The notes under the pieces are model-generated. The model was not told where the DNA came from, did no database searches, and saw only the letters and a list, made by a program, of their open reading frames with translations. A stretch of DNA of 50,636 bases from an uncultured Rhodocyclaceae bacterium (lineage in GTDB: Bacteria > Pseudomonadota > Gammaproteobacteria > Burkholderiales > Rhodocyclaceae). The position numbers and the translations under genes are program-made. Positions 46,639-50,636 of the stretch are shown here, in pieces. The DNA lies in contig CAJQTY010000003.1 in assembly GCA_907163075.1 (NCBI GenBank), forward strand, positions 1 through 50,636, in the 5' to 3' direction. Positions within the stretch are counted from its first letter, which is position 1; each line of letters begins with the position of its first letter.

Positions 46639-46956
46639 TCAATCCGCAACCCCACCGGTACCGCCAAACGGCTTGCTGTCGGGCGAAGGTGGTTTCATGA
46701 ATTGTGGATGCCCCTCATCGCGCCAATAGTTGTCCATGAGGTCATCAGAGGTAGTACCGAGCCCACGAAGAGTCTCATTCCGATGAAACATCAGTCCACC
46801 TCGACCCATCCTCGATAGAGCACCACCTGCCACAGTTCCGACAAGAGCACCAATGCATATCATGAGTAGTTTGAGAGCCCAACTATCGCCTACCGTTGAC
46901 AACAGCCCGACAGCCGACCCAGCGACGATGAATCCAATAAAGATAAGTTTTCGCAT
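46639..46956 (-). CDS. Small two-helix membrane protein next to traG
   Basis: 105 residues with AGGAGG 6 bases before the ATG at 46956, so it is very likely translated. Two hydrophobic helices (about 4-22 and 28-47, GALVGTVAGGALSRMG) are followed by a hydrophilic tail. It is convergent with traG and ends 4 bases from it. In SXT/R391 the entry-exclusion gene eex is close to traG, so exclusion is one possibility, but no eex similarity is visible. Confidence 0.7.
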   Translation of the reverse strand: MRKLIFIGFIVAGSAVGLLSTVGDSWALKLLMICIGALVGTVAGGALSRMGRGGLMFHRNETLRGLGTTSDDLMDNYWRDEGHPQFMKPPSPDSKPFGGTGGVAD

Positions 46957-47233
46957 TTGGACCTCCTGCGAAACAGCCTATAGGTGCTGCCGCAGGTTTC
47001 AACTCCTGGACACGGACAAATAGGTGTCGCCATCCCCAAGCCACGGGGATTCTGGGGTCTTGAGTTATTCGACCAAACTGCCATCTTCACATGCAGATAA
47101 CCGCCGACGCCGGCGCAATCGAGCCACGGGTGTGCCACGACGGCACCGAAAGGTAGATCACCTTGACCAGTGACCCGATATCCGTTTGAAGCTCTGTCGC
47201 CTCAGTCCAGTGAAATCCTATGGGCTTGTAAAG
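46957..47233. other. Intergenic stretch between transfer region and AbiE pair
   Basis: No gene or recognised element. Holds the upstream parts of two divergent genes, and short GC-rich inverted repeats near 47030-47060 (CCCCAAGCCACGGGG). Confidence 0.5.
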
Positions 47234-47261
47234 TGTCAGAAGTAGTATAATAATTCTGACA
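47234..47261 (+). promoter_or_regulatory. Palindromic operator overlapping the -10 box of the AbiE genes
   Basis: TGTCAGAA (47234-47241) and TTCTGACA (47254-47261) are a perfect inverted repeat. The 12-base spacer contains a consensus -10, TATAAT (47246-47251). A possible -35 is weak or too close (TTGTAA 47226-47231, spacing 14). The AGGAG ribosome site is at 47265-47269. AbiEi-type antitoxins are known to bind inverted repeats in their own promoters, so this is the likely autoregulatory site. Confidence 0.7.
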
Positions 47262-47277
47262 ATCAGGAGCTATCACC

Positions 47278-47874
47278 ATGCAGACCCTCGCCAAACAAAT
47301 TTTAGAGCACGCCGCCGAATTGCCGGAAGGCACCCCTTTGGTTGCCAAAGAACTGTTGCACTTGGGCAATCGCGCCGCCGTAGATCAAACGTTGTCTCGC
47401 TTGGTACAGCGCGGCGACCTATTGCGCGCCGGCCGCGGCATCTATGTTTTGCCTGTTGAGAGCCGCTTTGGTACCCGTGCGCCATCTGCCGTAAAGATGG
47501 TCGAGGGCTTGGCAAATCAACGGGGAGAAACCATCGTGGCACACGGCGCCGCGGCCGCAAACACGCTGGGCTTAACCACGCAAGTACCGATGCGTGCTAT
47601 CTATCTCACGTCGGGCCCTAGTCGCCGCTTGAAATTGGGCGCGCAGACAGTTGAGTTCCGGCACGCGCCACTCTGGCAATTGATTTTTCCGGAGCGGGCC
47701 GCTGGCGAAGTAGTGCGAGCTCTGGCGTGGCTGGGCCCAGAAAAAGCGGGTGAAGCGATCCGGACGCTGCGTACAAAACTGACGCCGTCCGTGCTGAAGG
47801 AAGTCACGTCGGCACGAGCACGCTTGCCGACCTGGATGGCTCAGGAGATCAGTACGCTGGTGATCAATGGCTGA
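47278..47874 (+). CDS. AbiEi-type antitoxin (DUF6088-like)
   Basis: 198 residues. An N-terminal winged helix (LVAKELLHLGNRAAVDQTLSRL near 22-43, LLRAGRGIYVLP) binds DNA, and a C-terminal domain carries HGAAAANTLGL near 88-98 and PLWQLIFPERAAGEV near 129-143. It would neutralise the AbiEii toxin and repress the operon. It overlaps the toxin gene by 8 bases (ATGGCTGA). No signal or membrane part. Confidence 0.85.
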   Translation: MQTLAKQILEHAAELPEGTPLVAKELLHLGNRAAVDQTLSRLVQRGDLLRAGRGIYVLPVESRFGTRAPSAVKMVEGLANQRGETIVAHGAAAANTLGLTTQVPMRAIYLTSGPSRRLKLGAQTVEFRHAPLWQLIFPERAAGEVVRALAWLGPEKAGEAIRTLRTKLTPSVLKEVTSARARLPTWMAQEISTLVING

Positions 47875-48943
47875 GTTCTTTCACCTCTCGACCGCTGAGC
47901 GCTTGGAGGCGCTCGATTTGGCAGCTAACAGTTCTGGGCGCCCACCCCATCTGCTTGAAAAGGACATCTGGGTGGTCTGGTCATTGCAGCACCTCTTCGC
48001 TGGACCCTACGCTGACCACCTGGTATTCAAAGGCGGCACGTCCTTGTCAAAGGCCTACGGTGTTATCCAGCGCTTTTCCGAGGACGTGGATCTAACATAC
48101 GACATCCGTGCCATCGCCAGCGATCTGGTAGGTGATGCAGATGCGCCGCTACCGTCCAGCAAAAGTCAGGAAAAGAAGTGGAGCAAGGAGATTCGTGCAC
48201 GCCTGTCGGACTGGGTCGCTGTCGAAATCGTGCCTCGTCTCCAGCATGACCTTGCACGGCATGAGTTACTAGCAACCGTGCGTACTGAGAGCGACAAAGT
48301 GTTTATCGACTATGCACCACTGAACACGGGCAGCGGCTATGTCGCGCCTGCCGTCATGTTGGAATTCGGTGCCCGCTCGACCGGCGAACCCAGTGAGCCG
48401 CGAACCATCCACTGTGATGCAGCCGAGTATCTGCCTGACGTGGAGTTCCCGACCGCCACACCGCGAGTCATGCGCGCCGAGCGCACTTTCTGGGAGAAGG
48501 CCACGGCAATTCACGTATTCTGCGAGCAGGGTGAATTTCGGGGTGGTGACCGCTTCGCTCGTCACTGGCACGACCTGGTGCGACTGGATGCTGCCGGCTT
48601 CGCTGACAGAGCCATGGCGGACAAAACTATTGCCAGTGCCGTTGCAGAACATAAGAGCGTGTTCTTTTTTGAAAAGAATGCACGTGGGGATGCCATCGAC
48701 TATTACGCCGCCGTCGCGGGTGGACTCAAGCTTGTACCCAATGACAGAGCGTTGGCCAAATTAGCTGACGACTATCAGCACATGGTTGATGACGGCTTAC
48801 TTCTCTATGACGCAGAACCTTTCGATGTTTTACTGGAACGATGCCGATCAATTCAACAGCGTGCTAACCCGAGTTTAACGACTTTCCCCCGGTTTTCGCT
48901 GATTTTGGTGTGGAGCCACCCCGCAAGACCGCATGGTTGCTAG
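47867..48943 (+). CDS. AbiEii-type nucleotidyltransferase toxin
   Basis: 358 residues. Nucleotidyltransferase motifs: GGTSLSK at 56-62, hFSEDVDLTY at 69-78, and RTFWEKATAIHVF near 206-218. Members of this family are type IV toxins that transfer nucleotides to RNA targets such as tRNA acceptor stems and can act as phage abortive infection systems. The last about 17 residues (after SIQQRANP) do not look native: the reading frame runs into the hairpin at 48916-48949, so an insertion may have replaced the original end. Translation starts inside the antitoxin gene. Confidence 0.85.
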   Translation: MAEFFHLSTAERLEALDLAANSSGRPPHLLEKDIWVVWSLQHLFAGPYADHLVFKGGTSLSKAYGVIQRFSEDVDLTYDIRAIASDLVGDADAPLPSSKSQEKKWSKEIRARLSDWVAVEIVPRLQHDLARHELLATVRTESDKVFIDYAPLNTGSGYVAPAVMLEFGARSTGEPSEPRTIHCDAAEYLPDVEFPTATPRVMRAERTFWEKATAIHVFCEQGEFRGGDRFARHWHDLVRLDAAGFADRAMADKTIASAVAEHKSVFFFEKNARGDAIDYYAAVAGGLKLVPNDRALAKLADDYQHMVDDGLLLYDAEPFDVLLERCRSIQQRANPSLTTFPRFSLILVWSHPARPHGC

Positions 48944-48949
48944 GGGTGG
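48916..48949 (+). other. Long imperfect hairpin at the AbiEii 3' end
   Basis: CCACCCCGCAA (48916-48926) pairs with TTGC and GGGGTGG (48937-48949, TA bulge); the inner CCGCATGG adds a second small stem. There is no U-tract, so not a typical terminator. It lies 13 bases before the IS1634-like tip and may be a REP, an element end or an attachment-type structure. Confidence 0.55.
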
Positions 48950-48961
48950 TCGGCGAAATCG

Positions 48962-48975
48962 TTGTGTAGTGCCAT
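48962..48975 (+). repeat. Probable left terminal inverted repeat of IS1634-like element
   Basis: TTGTGTAGTGCCAT lies 53 bases before the transposase start and resembles the tip of the truncated element at 17360-17373. The other end is outside the window, so the repeat cannot be confirmed. Confidence 0.6.
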
Positions 48976-49027
48976 AATATTTTTAATTAAGTGGTCCAAA
49001 CGTTTTGACTTCGGCTATCCTTGCCGA

Positions 49028-50636
49028 ATGTATATCCGCCGTGTGATCACCCGCCGAACGGGCGGCGAAGCCTACTACAGCGTTCGCCTGGTCGAATCCC
49101 GGCGCGAGGGCGGTCGCATCCGGCAGGTGACCCTGCTCAATCTTGGCAGTCATTTTGAATTGCCGGAGAACCAGTGGACCGCGCTCTGCCTTCGCCTGAA
49201 TCAACTGCTCGGCCAGCAGGGCGTGCTGATTCCTTCCGAACTGCCCGAGGCCGTCGAAACGACCGCCCAGGCGCTGGCGGCGCGGCTGGTGGCCCGTACG
49301 CCGACTGAGGTGACGCAAGCGGAATTCGTCGAAGTCGATGTGGCGTCGCTCGAACTGCTTCAACCACGCTCGGTCGGGGTTGAACATGTCGGGTTGTACG
49401 CCCTGGCACAACTGGAGTTCGAGCCCCTGCTTCAGACGCTGGGGATCAACGCGACCACGCGCGCGATGATCATGGCCCAGGTGATCGGCCGCATGGCGGC
49501 ACCGGGCTCGGAACGGGCCACATGGGGATGGTTCAACGAGCGTAGCGCCCTGGACGAATTGCTCGATCTGTCGCGGCCCGACGGGTCGATCATGCGCCTG
49601 TATCGAGCGGCGGACGTGCTGGTCAAGCACCAGGCGGCGATAGAATCTCATCTCTTCGCTCGGGTGCAGGATCTCTTCGACCTGCCGGCCACCGTCTCCC
49701 TCTACGACCTGACCAACACCTATTTCGAGGGCGCGGCGGAGGCGAACCCAAAGGCTCGACGGGGTCACTCGAAGGAGAAACGGACGGACTGCCCGTTGCT
49801 GACCTTGGGACTGGTTCTCGACAGCAGCGGCTTTGTCAGGCGTTCGCGCGTCCTGGCCGGCAACGCTGTGGAATCTCGTACGCTCGCCGGGATGCTTGAG
49901 GACCTTGACGCGCCAGTGGGTGCCCTGGTCGTTATGGATGGCGGCATTGCGACCGAAGCCAATCTGGTCTGGTTGCGTGAGCAGGGCTACCGCTATCTGG
50001 TCGTCAGTCGCGAGCGGACGCGCGTGGCGCCGCAGGGCGATGCGACGGTAACGACGGCGGGCGGCGAAGCGATCCGGGTCGAGAAGGTGGTCGACGCCGC
50101 CGCGGGCGAAGTCAGGCTCTATTGCCATTCGCCGGGGCGAGAACTGAAGGAAGTCGGCATCAGCGGGCGTTTCTCAGCACGCTTCGAATCGGGTTTGCAG
50201 AAACTGGCCGACGGCTTGGCTAGCCCTCGCGGCGCCAAGCGTCCCGAGGTCATCCATGAGCGGATCGGCAAGCTCAAGCAGCGCAGTTTCGGCGCGGCCC
50301 AGCATTATGCGGTCACCGTCCAGACCGATCCCGGACAGACCAAAGTCACCCGGATTTCTTGGGAGAAGAAGCCGGTGGCCGGAACGATGCTGACCGACCC
50401 CGGCGTCTATTGCCTGCGCAGCAACGAGACGGACTGGGACGAGGAGCGCCTGTGGCGGACCTACATGATGCTGACCGACCTGGAGTCCGTCTTCCGGAGC
50501 CTGAAGTCGGAACTCGGGCTGCGCCCGGTCTATCACTTCAAGGAAGGGCGCGGCGACAGTCACCTGTTCATCAGTGTGCTGGCCTACCAGTGCGTGCAAC
50601 TCCTCCGCCGGCAACTCAAGGGCAAAGGCATCGACT
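49028..50636 (+). mobile_element. IS1634-family transposase, cut by window end
   Basis: 536 residues in one uninterrupted frame to the last base. The DDE positions are near residue 227 (LYDLTNTYFEG), near 303 (LVVMDGGIATEANLVWL), and near 486 (LTDLESVFRSLKSELGLRPV), as in IS1634 and IS4-group enzymes with the large insert before the last glutamate. It differs from the fragment at 16.8-17.3 kb (only loosely similar N-terminus), so it is a different element. ATG at 49028; ends unverified. Confidence 0.9.

Noticed and set aside
17292-49028. Composite transposon made of two copies of one IS
   Set aside because: The two IS1634-family transposases are only loosely similar and the left one is truncated.
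1-50636. CRISPR arrays, rRNA and tRNA genes
   Set aside because: No regularly spaced repeats, rRNA-like sequence or convincing cloverleaf was seen by eye; a computed scan was not possible.

Overview
The window (50.6 kb, GC-rich) looks like a betaproteobacterial chromosome, most plausibly from the Rhodocyclales. That rests on protein style and gene content and is an inference. It falls into three blocks.

(1) About 1-16.8 kb is a minus-strand cobalamin operon. It starts at a cobalamin riboswitch (about 15.46-15.62 kb) and reads cbiM-cbiN-cbiQ-cbiO (cobalt ECF transporter), cobM, cbiX, cbiC, cbiD, cbiE, cbiT, cobI, cbiG, cobJ, a small unknown gene, cobO, cobB, an unidentified stretch and cobQ. 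Two stretches, about 1-3,000 and about 4,200-9,320, carry so many frameshifts and homopolymers that no frame survives. The expected protein motifs still appear in the expected order, hopping between frames. cbiD and cobB are clean for most or part of their length and break abruptly, and cobO between the two blocks is perfect. This pattern fits unpolished long-read sequence better than natural decay. Upstream of the riboswitch lies a URO-D family gene whose 5' end is joined to a truncated IS1634-family transposase.

(2) About 17.3-46.9 kb is a conjugative element. A mosaic left flank (truncated transposase, small wHTH gene, unknown gene, truncated tyrosine integrase) leads to a FlhD/FlhC-like activator pair (SetDC/AcaDC type). 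Then come a TraI-like MOBH-family protein, the TraD coupling protein, a TraJ-like membrane protein, two small membrane proteins on the opposite strand, and a nearly uninterrupted F-type (SXT/IncA/C-like) type IV secretion operon: lytic transglycosylase, OmpA-like lipoprotein, TraA, L, E, K, B, DsbC, V, C, TrbI, S26 peptidase, orf, TraW, U, TrbC, N, orf, TraF, H, G. Most of these genes overlap by a few bases. A small membrane protein gene lies tail-to-tail with traG. The TraI-like protein lacks the canonical MOBH histidines, so the working relaxase may be elsewhere. No intact integrase, oriT or attachment site is visible.

(3) About 47.2-50.6 kb holds an AbiE-type toxin-antitoxin pair with a palindromic operator over its -10 box, a hairpin at the toxin's 3' end, and a second, different IS1634-family transposase running off the end of the window.

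Working together, block 1 imports cobalt and builds the corrin ring anaerobically under B12 feedback. Block 2 builds a retractable-pilus mating channel under a FlhDC-like master activator. Block 3 probably gives stability or phage defence.
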